Shown one piece after another: positions 1-7,837 of a stretch of 21,524 nt of DNA (position 1 is the first letter of the stretch; the number at the start of each line of letters is the position of its first letter). The stretch comes from QHWK01 sp035315685 (GTDB lineage Bacteria; Acidobacteriota; Vicinamibacteria; Vicinamibacterales; CAVVIG01). Position numbers and translations under genes: made by a program. The stretch covers positions 1 through 21,524 of the forward strand of contig DATFXR010000382.1 in assembly GCA_035315685.1 (NCBI GenBank), in the 5' to 3' direction. Below the pieces are notes generated by a model that saw nothing but the letters and a program-made list of their open reading frames with translations, made no database searches and had not been told where the DNA came from.

Positions 1-417
1 GCTCGCTCGCGGGTGGCCGCGAACGGGGCCGCCCCGCCGGGCGCGGAGCCGTGGGCCGTGACAAGTGCTCTTCTGGCGAGCACCCGGTGGGGCTGTTCGC
101 GGACAGGACCCGCCTCGAGCTAATTTTGCAACGCACTCTTAGTGGACCGTGGCGGCCGGCTCCCCTGTGTTCAACGTCACCCAGCCGCCGGTCGACACGG
201 TTCTGGGCCACTGCGTTCTCGAGGGGAGAGTTCGGGGCGGCGCTCTTTCACGCCGCAGCGGAGCTGAGTGTCTACGAAGCCGAGCGCGATGCCGGGCTGG
301 CCACGACGAGTTCGCCTGCGTCTCGGAGGACGGCTTTCTCGCGAGGAAGCCCGCCAACCTGACGAGGCGAGCTTCGAGCGGTCACCCCACAGGTAACGCG
401 CGGCAGCCCGGCGAGGC
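1..417. other. Left-edge stretch without a recognisable gene
   Basis: Open frames exist on both strands but none gives a protein with a recognisable fold, signal peptide or convincing ribosome binding site, and they overlap each other as GC-rich DNA allows. The first 60 or so bases could be the 3' tail of a gene that begins before the window, but nothing identifies the frame. A near-perfect 20-base palindrome lies at 332-351. Confidence 0.5.
332..351. repeat. 20-base near-perfect palindrome
   Basis: The arms GGCTT and AAGCC enclose a CTCGCGAG core, with a single T/G position breaking the symmetry. It lies about 70 bases beyond the stop codon of the minus-strand STAS-like gene. It could be a protein-binding site or part of a transcription end, but no T-run follows on either strand, so an intrinsic terminator is unlikely. 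Confidence 0.4.
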
Positions 418-831
418 CTACGCGAGCGCCGGCATCTCGGGCGGTCGCGTCAGTCCGAGGAAGGCGAGCGCCTCGTCCATCGTCCGGAAGACGCCGACGA
501 CTTTGGTGGATTTTGCGTCGAGCTGGCGATGGGCTTGAAACATCCGGCCGAGACCGTAGACGAAGTCGGTCGAGGCCACGATCGCGAGCCGTGAGTGTCG
601 TCCGGCGGCGTCCATCGACGCCGCAACCGCGGCCAGGTCGCGAACGCGATCGACCGACGGCATGGCGACCTCGTTGACGCGCGTCATGTCGATCAGCTCG
701 TCGAAACCGACCACGTCCGCACGCGACCACACGCCGTGCTGATAGTCGAACACATCGTGGTCGGTGAGGACGCCGTGCCCGACGGCAACGACGACCCTGG
801 CATCGCGGTCCAACCGATAGGCTATCGGCAT
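418..831 (-). CDS. SpoIIAA/STAS-like small cytoplasmic protein
   Basis: The product is 137 residues with no signal peptide or membrane segment. It begins with a short beta strand (residues 2-16), then an acidic segment containing GVLTDHDVFDY, a central FDELIDMTRV strand-helix junction (about 44-53), and a C-terminal helix of the form RTMDEALAFLGL. This beta-alpha layout matches the SpoIIAA-like/STAS proteins that many soil bacteria carry as stand-alone genes. I see no catalytic motif, and the role is unknown, perhaps protein-protein regulation. The start is supported by a GAGGAG ribosome binding site at 838-843, six bases before ATG. The gene is transcribed away from the DUF305 gene, with about 200 bases between them. 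The family call rests on pattern similarity only. Confidence 0.7.
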   Translation of the reverse strand: MPIAYRLDRDARVVVAVGHGVLTDHDVFDYQHGVWSRADVVGFDELIDMTRVNEVAMPSVDRVRDLAAVAASMDAAGRHSRLAIVASTDFVYGLGRMFQAHRQLDAKSTKVVGVFRTMDEALAFLGLTRPPEMPALA

Positions 832-1039
832 GCCACACTCCTCGTCCCGCCTGATGCGTCTCGAAAGCGGATGCCCGGCGACGCTCGCTTGATTGTCCGC
901 TGCTTCTCGCCGGGAGCCGTGTTCGTTGGGGAGGCACGCCTCTCGACGTTTACGACATCCTATTTACTTGTGGGGCGATTTCCGGATGCTGTCCCTGCGC
1001 GCGTTCGTTGCCGATGCGAATCGATTACGATACGTCCTG

Positions 1040-1660
1040 ATGATGACACCGTGGCGGCTCGTGATGGCAATGTGTCTGGCGGTAGCGGCGGTCGGTGCCG
1101 GCTGCGCACGCGCACCCTCGGCGAGTCTTCACCCGACGCCACCGGGGCTCGGGCAGCTGCCGTACAGCGACGCCGACGTCGAGTTCATGTCCGGTATGAT
1201 CCCCCATCACGCCCAGGCCGTGGTCATGGCCGGCTGGGCGCCGTCGCACGGCGCCCGTCCCGACGTCGCGGTTCTCTGCGAGCGCATCGTCGTCGGCCAG
1301 CGGGATGAGATCGCCACCATGCAGACCTGGCTGCGCGATCGCGGCCTGCCGGTGCCCGACGCGACGTCGACGCGCCACAAGATGACGATGAACGGTGTGA
1401 CGCACGAGATGCTGATGCCGGGCATGTTGACCGACGAGGAGATGGCGGAGCTGGATCGCGCGCGCGGGCCGGAATTCGATCGGCTCTTCCTCCTCGGCAT
1501 GATCAAGCATCACCAGGGCGCGATCGACATGGTCGACGTGCTCTTCAAGGCATATGGCGCCGCGCAGGACGAGACCGTGTTCAAGTTCGCGTCGGACGTG
1601 TACGCCGATCAGTCCACCGAGATCAACCGGATGAACGAAATGCTGGGGAACCGCCGATGA
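1040..1660 (+). CDS. DUF305 family lipoprotein, probable metal-binding
   Basis: The product is a 206-residue DUF305 protein. An N-terminal hydrophobic stretch ends in VGAGC, giving a lipobox cysteine at residue 22, so it is probably anchored in the membrane facing the periplasm. The family hallmark occurs twice: MIPHHAQA at 53-60 and MIKHHQGA at 154-161, each followed by a methionine (M63, M164). This is the internal duplication typical of four-helix DUF305 proteins, some of which (CopM type) bind copper or silver. The middle part is Met/His-rich (residues 113-129), which fits soft-metal binding. Two adjacent ATG codons (1040 and 1043) are possible starts; an in-frame extension to 893 would bury the signal peptide. 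No strong ribosome site is visible. The stop overlaps the start of the LVIVD gene by four bases, so the two are probably translated together. Confidence 0.85.
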   Translation: MMTPWRLVMAMCLAVAAVGAGCARAPSASLHPTPPGLGQLPYSDADVEFMSGMIPHHAQAVVMAGWAPSHGARPDVAVLCERIVVGQRDEIATMQTWLRDRGLPVPDATSTRHKMTMNGVTHEMLMPGMLTDEEMAELDRARGPEFDRLFLLGMIKHHQGAIDMVDVLFKAYGAAQDETVFKFASDVYADQSTEINRMNEMLGNRR

Positions 1661-3756
1661 AAAGAATGCGATTGCTGCTGATCAACGGCCTGCTGGCGAC
1701 AGTTCTATTTGGTGCCGCGGCATTTGGCGTACCTGCATGTGCGAGTGCCGGGACCAAGGCGTCGCCACCGGCGACTCCCGCGGCGCCGCCCGCGGCATCT
1801 GCCCCGGCGCCGGCGCCCGCTCCGACGCCGCCGCCGGCCACGGCGCCGACCTCAGCCGCGTCGCCGCCCGCCGCCGCGCCAGCAACCGCCGCTGCGCCGT
1901 CGGCGGCGCCCGAGACGATGGCGCCGCCCGCGCCTGCAGGACGCGGCAACCCGCCGCCTCCACCGCCGCCGCCGCCCGCAGTGATGCCGGCGCCCGTTGC
2001 GCCGATCGTCTCGGCGACCGCGCCAACGCCGGATCCACGCGTCGGGCTGCGGGCCGGGCGCTGGGATGCCGCCCAGGCCGCCTGGAACATGCGCATGCTC
2101 TCGACGACGCCTCCGAAGGGCAAGACGCTCGGCGCCACGCATTCTGATCTCGCGTTCTCCGGCAACCTCGTCATTCAAGGCAACTACAACGGGTTCGACA
2201 TCTACGACATCTCCAATCCGTCGAAGCCGGTCCTCATGCAGACGTACTTGTGTCCGGCATCGCAGAACGACGTGTCGGTCTACCGGAACCTGCTCTTCAT
2301 GTCGTCGGAGGCGACCAACAGCCGCGCCGACTGCGGGTTCGAAGGTGTGCCCGAGCCGGTGAGCAAACTGCGGGTGCGCGGCATCCGCGTATTCGACATC
2401 TCGGACGTGAAGCGTCCGAAGCTCGTGACGACGGTGCAGACCTGCCGCGGATCGCACACGCACACGGTCGTGACCAAGCAGGGCGACGACGCCAACGTGT
2501 TCATCTACGTGTCGGGCACGGCGGCGGTGCGGTCGGCCGAAGAAGTGTCGGGATGCATGGACGGCGGCATCGACGATCCGAATACCGCGCGTTTCCGGCT
2601 GGAAGTGATCAAGGTCCCGCTGCGGACACCGGATCACGCGGCCATCGTGAGCTCGCCGCGCATCTTTCAGGACTTGCCGGTGCCACCGCGCAACGATGAG
2701 CGCGCCGCGCAGGATCAGCGCGACCGCGAGGCGGCCGCTGCTGCCGCGGCGGCGCGCGGAGAGCGTGGACGAGGCGGCGCGCCGGGACAAGGCCGCGGCA
2801 ACCAGCCGCCAGGTCCGCCGACGGGTCCCAATCAGTGCCACGACATTACCGTTTATCCGGAGATTGGGCTGGCCGGCGGCGCGTGCGCGGGCCTCGGCCT
2901 TCTGCTCGACATTCACGATCCTGAGCATCCGGTGCGCCTCGATGCGGCGGCCGACGCCAACATGTCGTTCTGGCACTCGGCGACGTTCAACAACGACGGC
3001 ACAAAACTCCTGTTCAGCGACGAATGGGGCGGCGGCGGCCAGCCGCGCTGCCGCGCGACGGACAAGAAAGAATGGGGTGCCGACGCGCTCTTCACGATCG
3101 AGAACAACAAGCTGAAGTTTCACAGCTACTACAAGCTGCCGGCGCCGCAGACCTCCCTGGAGAATTGCGTCGCGCACAACGGATCGCTCATCCCGATTCC
3201 GGGCAGGGACGTGATGGTGCAGGCGTGGTATCAGGGCGGCCTCTCAGTGTTCGACTGGACCGACGCCGATCACCCGCAGGAGATCGCCTTCTACGATCGC
3301 GGTCCGGTCGATGCGACGCGCATGGCGATGGGCGGTTCCTGGTCCGCTTACTGGTACAACGGCGTGATCGTCAGCTCCGAGATCGCGCGCGGCCTCGACA
3401 TCTATGAGTTGCTGCCGAACGGTCTCATCAGCGAGAACGAGCTCGCCGCCGCGAAGAGCGTGAAGATGGCCTACTGGAACACCCAGGATCAGCAGAAGCT
3501 GATCTGGGCGCCGACCTTCGCGCTCGCGCGCGCGTACCTCGATCAGCTCGCGCGATCGAACGGCCTGGCCACTGAAACGATCGCGTCGGCGCGCACGGCG
3601 CTGGATTCTGCGGAGAAGCGCTCGGGAGCGCAGCGCAAGACCGCTCTGATGGAATTGGCAACCCGGTTGACGGGTTCCACCGATTCGGCGCGCGATGCGG
3701 CCAAGGTGCGTCTGCTGTCGACGGCGGTCAGCGATCTGGCAAACGCGCAACGCTGA
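1657..3756 (+). CDS. Exported LVIVD-repeat beta-propeller protein
   Basis: The product is 699 residues. A signal peptide (about 1-31) ends in ACASA; the cysteine at 28 makes a lipoprotein possible but the box is poor. Residues about 35-125 are an Ala/Pro-rich linker that includes a run of nine prolines (99-107). The propeller follows, with LVIVD-type units such as NLVIQGNYNGFDIYDIS (170-186) and GIRVFDIS (242-249), and later DVMVQAWYQGGLSVFDW (518-534). A second low-complexity insert rich in Ala, Arg and Gly lies at about 350-390. The last 90 residues form a helical tail. LVIVD proteins are putative surface or periplasmic propellers with no proven reaction. Translation is coupled to the DUF305 gene through an ATGA overlap, suggesting a shared envelope role, perhaps with metals. 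Confidence 0.85.
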   Translation: MKRMRLLLINGLLATVLFGAAAFGVPACASAGTKASPPATPAAPPAASAPAPAPAPTPPPATAPTSAASPPAAAPATAAAPSAAPETMAPPAPAGRGNPPPPPPPPPAVMPAPVAPIVSATAPTPDPRVGLRAGRWDAAQAAWNMRMLSTTPPKGKTLGATHSDLAFSGNLVIQGNYNGFDIYDISNPSKPVLMQTYLCPASQNDVSVYRNLLFMSSEATNSRADCGFEGVPEPVSKLRVRGIRVFDISDVKRPKLVTTVQTCRGSHTHTVVTKQGDDANVFIYVSGTAAVRSAEEVSGCMDGGIDDPNTARFRLEVIKVPLRTPDHAAIVSSPRIFQDLPVPPRNDERAAQDQRDREAAAAAAAARGERGRGGAPGQGRGNQPPGPPTGPNQCHDITVYPEIGLAGGACAGLGLLLDIHDPEHPVRLDAAADANMSFWHSATFNNDGTKLLFSDEWGGGGQPRCRATDKKEWGADALFTIENNKLKFHSYYKLPAPQTSLENCVAHNGSLIPIPGRDVMVQAWYQGGLSVFDWTDADHPQEIAFYDRGPVDATRMAMGGSWSAYWYNGVIVSSEIARGLDIYELLPNGLISENELAAAKSVKMAYWNTQDQQKLIWAPTFALARAYLDQLARSNGLATETIASARTALDSAEKRSGAQRKTALMELATRLTGSTDSARDAAKVRLLSTAVSDLANAQR

Positions 3757-3850
3757 ACGGCGCCCGACGCGCTTTTACAGCTTCTCGTCGCGACGGCGTC
3801 AGCCGAGCGTCATCGTGCGGCCGTCGAGCCGCTCGGCCGGAGCCTGCGCG

Positions 3851-4846
3851 CTACGGCTGTTTGACGTAGGCAGCCACCTGCTCCATGGTCGCAAACCACA
3901 CCTCGCGTCTGGACTTGATGTAGGTGATCAGGCGATCGAGCTGCACGATGCGCGACCGGCGTCCGCCGACGTGAGGATGCTGCGTGAGGATGAACATCGT
4001 CCGTTCCTGAAAGGCCAGATCGAACTCCGCCTTGTAGATCTCGAAGACCGCATCCGGCGAGGGAAGTGACCCGTTGGCCGTTTCGCCGTAATAGACGTAG
4101 TCGTTGCCGACCTCGCTGATCGGCAGCTCGATCACACCACTTGGCTGTCCGTTCGATACGATTTCGTAGGGCTCGTCGGCGGCCAGCAGGCTGCTGTCGT
4201 AGAGGAACCCTTCCTTGCGGATCAAATCGAATGTCTGCGGACCGAATCCCGAGCTCGGCGCGCGGACGCCTACCGGCCGCTTCCCGGACACCTTCGTCAG
4301 ATACGCGATCGATTGCGCGAGCAGCCGCTGCTCCTTCGCCGTGTCACCGATACCCGGCCAGAATTCGTGAATCCACCCGTGCACGCCGATCTCATGACGC
4401 CGCCGCGCGATAATCGCCGGCACCATCTCGGGATGGAGCATGGCGCCCATCGCTGGTATGAAGAACGTCGCCGGGACCTGGTGCCGATCGAGAAGATCGA
4501 GAATCCTCGGCACCGACGTCGTGGCACCGTATTCCCCGACCGACAACGGCACCGGCAGCGGATTCGCTCTCTGCAGCAATTCGTTGTCGACATCGAACGT
4601 GAGACAGACGGCGACCCGCGCGTTGTCGGGCCACGTCTTCGGCGTGAGCCTTCTGCCGACTCTCGCGGTCCCGACCGCCTGACGAATCTGCTCCTCGGTG
4701 GAATCGACGGTGATCGGATCCACGGCGCCGGCAGCCCGCTCGCGTGACGACTGCGCGGGTTGAGCGCGTGGCGAAGTGCAGCCCGCCAGCGGTCCAAGCA
4801 GGACAAGCGGGAAAACGCACAGATGCCGCCCGAATGAAAAGTCCAT
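3851..4846 (-). CDS. Polysaccharide deacetylase-family (NodB-like) lipoprotein
   Basis: The product is 331 residues. A signal sequence ends in LAGC (lipobox cysteine 23), so it is probably a lipoprotein acting in the envelope. The NodB-type metal-dependent deacetylase fold is shown by LTFDVDNE (82-89, with Asp85 and Asp87 where the family has its Asp-Asp pair), the HGWIHE histidine pair (H156, H160), VRAPSSGFG (194-202), and TQHPHV (288-293) near the end. Such enzymes remove acyl groups from amide-linked sugars or, in the PuuE branch, open allantoin-like rings. The TFDVDNE form and HGWIHE resemble the PuuE/peptidoglycan-deacetylase branch, but the substrate cannot be read from sequence. The start is fixed by GAAGGAGA a few bases before ATG. 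It follows the serine hydrolase gene by 21 bases, forming a two-gene unit. Confidence 0.88.
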   Translation of the reverse strand: MDFSFGRHLCVFPLVLLGPLAGCTSPRAQPAQSSRERAAGAVDPITVDSTEEQIRQAVGTARVGRRLTPKTWPDNARVAVCLTFDVDNELLQRANPLPVPLSVGEYGATTSVPRILDLLDRHQVPATFFIPAMGAMLHPEMVPAIIARRRHEIGVHGWIHEFWPGIGDTAKEQRLLAQSIAYLTKVSGKRPVGVRAPSSGFGPQTFDLIRKEGFLYDSSLLAADEPYEIVSNGQPSGVIELPISEVGNDYVYYGETANGSLPSPDAVFEIYKAEFDLAFQERTMFILTQHPHVGGRRSRIVQLDRLITYIKSRREVWFATMEQVAAYVKQP

Positions 4847-4867
4847 ACGGGTCTCCTTCGCTCACCG

Positions 4868-6346
4868 CTACTGCATCCGATCGATCCAACCGTCGCCGAT
4901 GTACATGCGAATCGGCCGTCCGGTCTGCTCGACGAAGCGCACGACCTCGCCGACTGCACCGCCGCCCGTGGGCGCGACGAATCGAAAGCGCCCGCCGCCG
5001 AGCGGTTCCAGCGTGATCGGATTGTCCACGTTCGGCGCGTTGGGGGTGATGATCACGAGCTTCTGATTGAGCAGCACGACCTGCGAGTCTCCTCCGCGCC
5101 CGCGGTAGAGTCCCGCGAAGCGCGCCCACGCCGGGTCCCATGCCGCTGTCGTGGGTTTCGACGAGGACGCTTTCGCCACCGCCTGCCCGACCGTGGCCAT
5201 CAACTGCCGCGCGATGTCGGACGGGTTGGAGTCGTTGGTGTTGGTGAGTACGATGACACCGACTCTGTCGTCGAGCTGAATGAGCGTCTGAGTCGTGTTA
5301 CCGGGGTAGCCGCCGCCGTGCCCGACGTAGGTCCTGTCCTTGATGCGGCTGATGTCGAAGCCGAGGCCGGTTCCCGACGTCCAATTCTCCTCAACCGAGC
5401 GCACGCGGTGCATCTCGCGCAGCGACCCTGTGCTCACGATCTGCGCGCCGCCGCGCGGGCCTCTGCGGAACTGGGCCGAGACGAACCTGGCCATGTCCTC
5501 CAGGTTCGACGTGACGCCCGTCGCAGCCGCCATCCCGCGCGCGTCGACGAAGGGAAGCACCTCGCGGCTTCCGTCGGGCATACGCCGCCCGTACGGGACG
5601 GCGAGACCGGGCACGTTCTTGTCCACGCTCGAGGCCACCATGCCGAGCGGCTTGAAGATGTGGCGATCGACGTAGTCGGCCCACTGCTCGCCGCTGGCTT
5701 GCTCGATGATCATCCCAGCGACGGCATAGGCCAGGTTGGAGTACTTCCACCGCACCGACGGCGCGAACGCCGCCTGCCGATCGGCGTAGAGGTGACGGAG
5801 CTCGTCGGCCGTCGGGAACTCGTACGAGGTCCAATGGTCTCCGGCCTCGCGCTGCAGGCCCGAGCTGTGTGAGAGCAGCTGCTCGATGGTGATCGGGCCG
5901 TCGTCGTCTTCGACGGGTTTGGCCGTGAACCAGGTGAGGTACTTCGCGACCGGATCGTCGAGGCGTAGTTTGTCCTCTTCCCGCAGCTGCATGATCGCGA
6001 TGGCGGTGAACAGCTTGCTGTGCGAAGCCATGCGGAACTTGGTCGCTGGCGTCATCGGCAGCTTCGCCTTGATATCGGCGAATCCGAAACCCGTGCCCCA
6101 GACGAGTTCCTGATCGCTCACGACCCCGACCACGACGCCCGGGAGTCCTCGATACGCGATCTGTCCTTCCATCCACGCGGAAAACAGCCGTTCGGCGCCG
6201 AGCACGTCGGGGTCAGTGGCAGGTCTGAGGTGAGTGGCGGCCGACTGTCCCGTCGGCGTGGACGCGCCGGGCATCGCCGCGGCGACGGTCCAGACGGTGA
6301 CGATGAGCGCGACGGATCTTCGGGTTGGTGGGATGAGACGGTTCAT
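4868..6346 (-). CDS. Exported class C beta-lactamase-fold serine hydrolase
   Basis: The product is 492 residues from the chosen ATG, with an N-terminal signal sequence (about 1-28). All three active-site motifs of the serine beta-lactamase/DD-peptidase family are present: S108-H-S-K111, Y202-S-N204 and H343-G-G. A C-terminal beta-rich extension (about 405-492, GLYRGRGG onward) resembles the extra domain of Pab87-like or EstB-like peptidases and esterases. It is more likely a peptidase or esterase than a drug-resistance enzyme, since class C beta-lactamases are about 100 residues shorter and lack this tail. I moved the start 14 codons inside the longest frame because GGAGG lies four bases before the ATG at 6346 and because the signal peptide then begins correctly. 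It is the first gene of a minus-strand pair with the deacetylase, fitting cell-wall or peptide turnover. Confidence 0.9.
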   Translation of the reverse strand: MNRLIPPTRRSVALIVTVWTVAAAMPGASTPTGQSAATHLRPATDPDVLGAERLFSAWMEGQIAYRGLPGVVVGVVSDQELVWGTGFGFADIKAKLPMTPATKFRMASHSKLFTAIAIMQLREEDKLRLDDPVAKYLTWFTAKPVEDDDGPITIEQLLSHSSGLQREAGDHWTSYEFPTADELRHLYADRQAAFAPSVRWKYSNLAYAVAGMIIEQASGEQWADYVDRHIFKPLGMVASSVDKNVPGLAVPYGRRMPDGSREVLPFVDARGMAAATGVTSNLEDMARFVSAQFRRGPRGGAQIVSTGSLREMHRVRSVEENWTSGTGLGFDISRIKDRTYVGHGGGYPGNTTQTLIQLDDRVGVIVLTNTNDSNPSDIARQLMATVGQAVAKASSSKPTTAAWDPAWARFAGLYRGRGGDSQVVLLNQKLVIITPNAPNVDNPITLEPLGGGRFRFVAPTGGGAVGEVVRFVEQTGRPIRMYIGDGWIDRMQ

Positions 6347-6512
6347 GTGGCCTCCAGCATGCGTGGCAGCGAAGACAAACACGCGCAAGCGTCGCGCAAG
6401 CGGCCGACTGCGTCAAGGCGACGGCGAGTTGACCGTGCGGTAGAACCCGCGGCGTTCAGAAGCGCGCAGAGTTGAAGCCGCCGCGACGAAGACACTTCGC
6501 AGCAAGGAGGGG

Positions 6513-6543
6513 TTTACTCGCGTGAGCGGCGTGGGTGTAGGAT
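6513..6543 (+). promoter_or_regulatory. Weak candidate promoter for the tandem-cupin gene
   Basis: TTTACT (6513-6518) and TAGGAT (6538-6543) each match four of six consensus bases, with a long 19-base spacer. The position is sensible: a start of transcription near 6550 and the GGAGG ribosome site at about 6567. The match is poor enough to be chance. Confidence 0.25.
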
Positions 6544-6576
6544 GGCGCCAAACGCTGGCTGCGATCGGAGGTTCGG

Positions 6577-7224
6577 ATGAACGGCCTGATGCGATTCACA
6601 CGGCTCGGTGGTCTCTTCGCGCTGATGGGTGTGTCCGCCTTGCACGCGCAGAACGCCCCGGCGCCCGCCGCCATCACGCCGCGACTCGACACGCCGCAGG
6701 CGCGCGTGATAGTCGCGACGCTCCAGCCGCGAACACCTGCTGTCGCGAAGGACGGACATGCCACGAATCGACTGCTCATCTACCTCGATGACGGCGTGAT
6801 GACGCGCAAGGAAGGCGAGCAGTCGGCCACGATCGAGTTTCACCGCGGCGATGTCCGATGGCGGCCGGCGAGCGGCGCCTATCTCGCCGAGAACATCAGC
6901 GATCACCCGATCCGGATCCTCGAGATCGACCTGAAAGGCCCGCCCGCAGGCAAGGCGCCCGTTTCAGCACTCGATCCGGCGAAGGTGGATCCTCAGCACT
7001 ACAAAGTCGAGCTCGAGAACGAACACGTGCGCGTGCTCCGCATCCACTACGGCGCCCACGAGAAGGGCCAGACGCACGAGCACATCCTGAACCGCGTCGT
7101 CCTCTACCTGAATGACCAGCCTGGCGCGAAGGCAGACGAGGTTCGCATAGCTGGTGCCGCGACGCATGCGGAGGAGAACGCGTCCGGACAACCGGCCGAT
7201 CGCATCGCCGTCGAGCTGAAGTGA
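6577..7224 (+). CDS. Exported tandem-cupin protein of unknown role
   Basis: The product is 215 residues, with a signal peptide ending in ALHA (residues 21-24) before Gln25. Two cupin-like halves can be aligned by eye. The first, about 36-120, contains ARVIVATLQP, GHATNRLLIYLDDG and GDVRWRPAS. The second, about 142-215, contains VRVLRIHYGAHEKGQ, THEHILNRVVLYLND and an RIAVELK end. The first half keeps only H61 where the second has H167 and H169, so a metal site is possible only in the second copy, which is also shorter after the central hairpin. The start is supported by GGAGG five bases upstream. It stands alone between divergent and co-directional neighbours. No enzyme activity can be assigned. 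Confidence 0.75.
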   Translation: MNGLMRFTRLGGLFALMGVSALHAQNAPAPAAITPRLDTPQARVIVATLQPRTPAVAKDGHATNRLLIYLDDGVMTRKEGEQSATIEFHRGDVRWRPASGAYLAENISDHPIRILEIDLKGPPAGKAPVSALDPAKVDPQHYKVELENEHVRVLRIHYGAHEKGQTHEHILNRVVLYLNDQPGAKADEVRIAGAATHAEENASGQPADRIAVELK

Positions 7225-7364
7225 GAATGAACGGGGTGCCGTCTGGCTTGACGCGCTGAGTCGTCCGAAGAGCCGCGAACTCATCGGTGTCGGCCGGCCC
7301 GGCTGCAGCTGATCGCACTCCGATCCGCGGTGACGTCCTCGCGCAGGCGCAGTAATCTGGACGG

Positions 7365-7826
7365 GTGAGAGTGTGGGCCCTGGTTTTCGTCGCGGGGTTC
7401 ACCGCGTGCGATGGCGGCTCGTCGGCACCGGGGCCGCCCTCTCCGTCTGCGACCGTTGCAGCGGTTCGCATTGTGTTCCAGGGTTCGACCAACCGGCGAG
7501 CCGATCTGCCGCCTGCCGCGCAGGCGTGCGTCAATGGCGTGGGCGCCACGCACACGCACCCCAGCTGGCGCAACTTTGCCGGCATCCCGCTTCAGTCCGT
7601 GCCTCCCGATCGCTACGAGATCACGTTCGACGATGTGCCCGTCGACATGAGCGTGTCGTTCCGCATCAACGACCAGAATTCCTGCGACCAGAACCCGACC
7701 GGCGCCGTCACTCGCAACGTGTCGGTCAATAGCGTGAGCCTGGTTCAGAACACGACGACACCGGGGCAAGGCGACGAGCCGGGGTTCGCCTTCTCGGTTT
7801 CGGCGAATGGTCGCGTGACGCAGTAG
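7365..7826 (+). CDS. Small lipoprotein of unknown function, GTG start
   Basis: The product is 153 residues. The N-terminus has a short hydrophobic segment followed by GFTAC, a good lipobox (cysteine 15), then a Gly/Ser/Pro linker. The mature part is beta-rich, with RYEITFDDVPVDMSVSFRI-like strands and two cysteines (C54, C107) that could form a disulfide in the periplasm. HTHPSW (about 62-67) is a local His cluster. I do not recognise the family. The GTG at 7365 gives the signal peptide directly; no strong ribosome site is seen. The gene ends 11 bases from the convergent MocR gene with no terminator between them. Confidence 0.65.
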   Translation: MRVWALVFVAGFTACDGGSSAPGPPSPSATVAAVRIVFQGSTNRRADLPPAAQACVNGVGATHTHPSWRNFAGIPLQSVPPDRYEITFDDVPVDMSVSFRINDQNSCDQNPTGAVTRNVSVNSVSLVQNTTTPGQGDEPGFAFSVSANGRVTQ

Positions 7827-7837
7827 CGGCGGTTCCC

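Noticed and set aside
1852..3177. 441-codon open frame on the minus strand over the LVIVD gene
   Set aside because: It is antisense to a gene with a clear signal peptide and propeller motifs; its Arg/His/Val-rich composition is typical of GC-rich antisense frames.
3803..3836. Inverted repeat CCGAGC/GCTCGG between two convergent genes as terminator
   Set aside because: The loop is long, the inner stem only five bases, and no T-run follows on either strand.
4868..6346. Reading the serine hydrolase as an antibiotic-resistance beta-lactamase
   Set aside because: The SxxK, YxN and HGG motifs are shared with peptidases and esterases, and the extra C-terminal domain and deacetylase neighbour argue against a resistance role.
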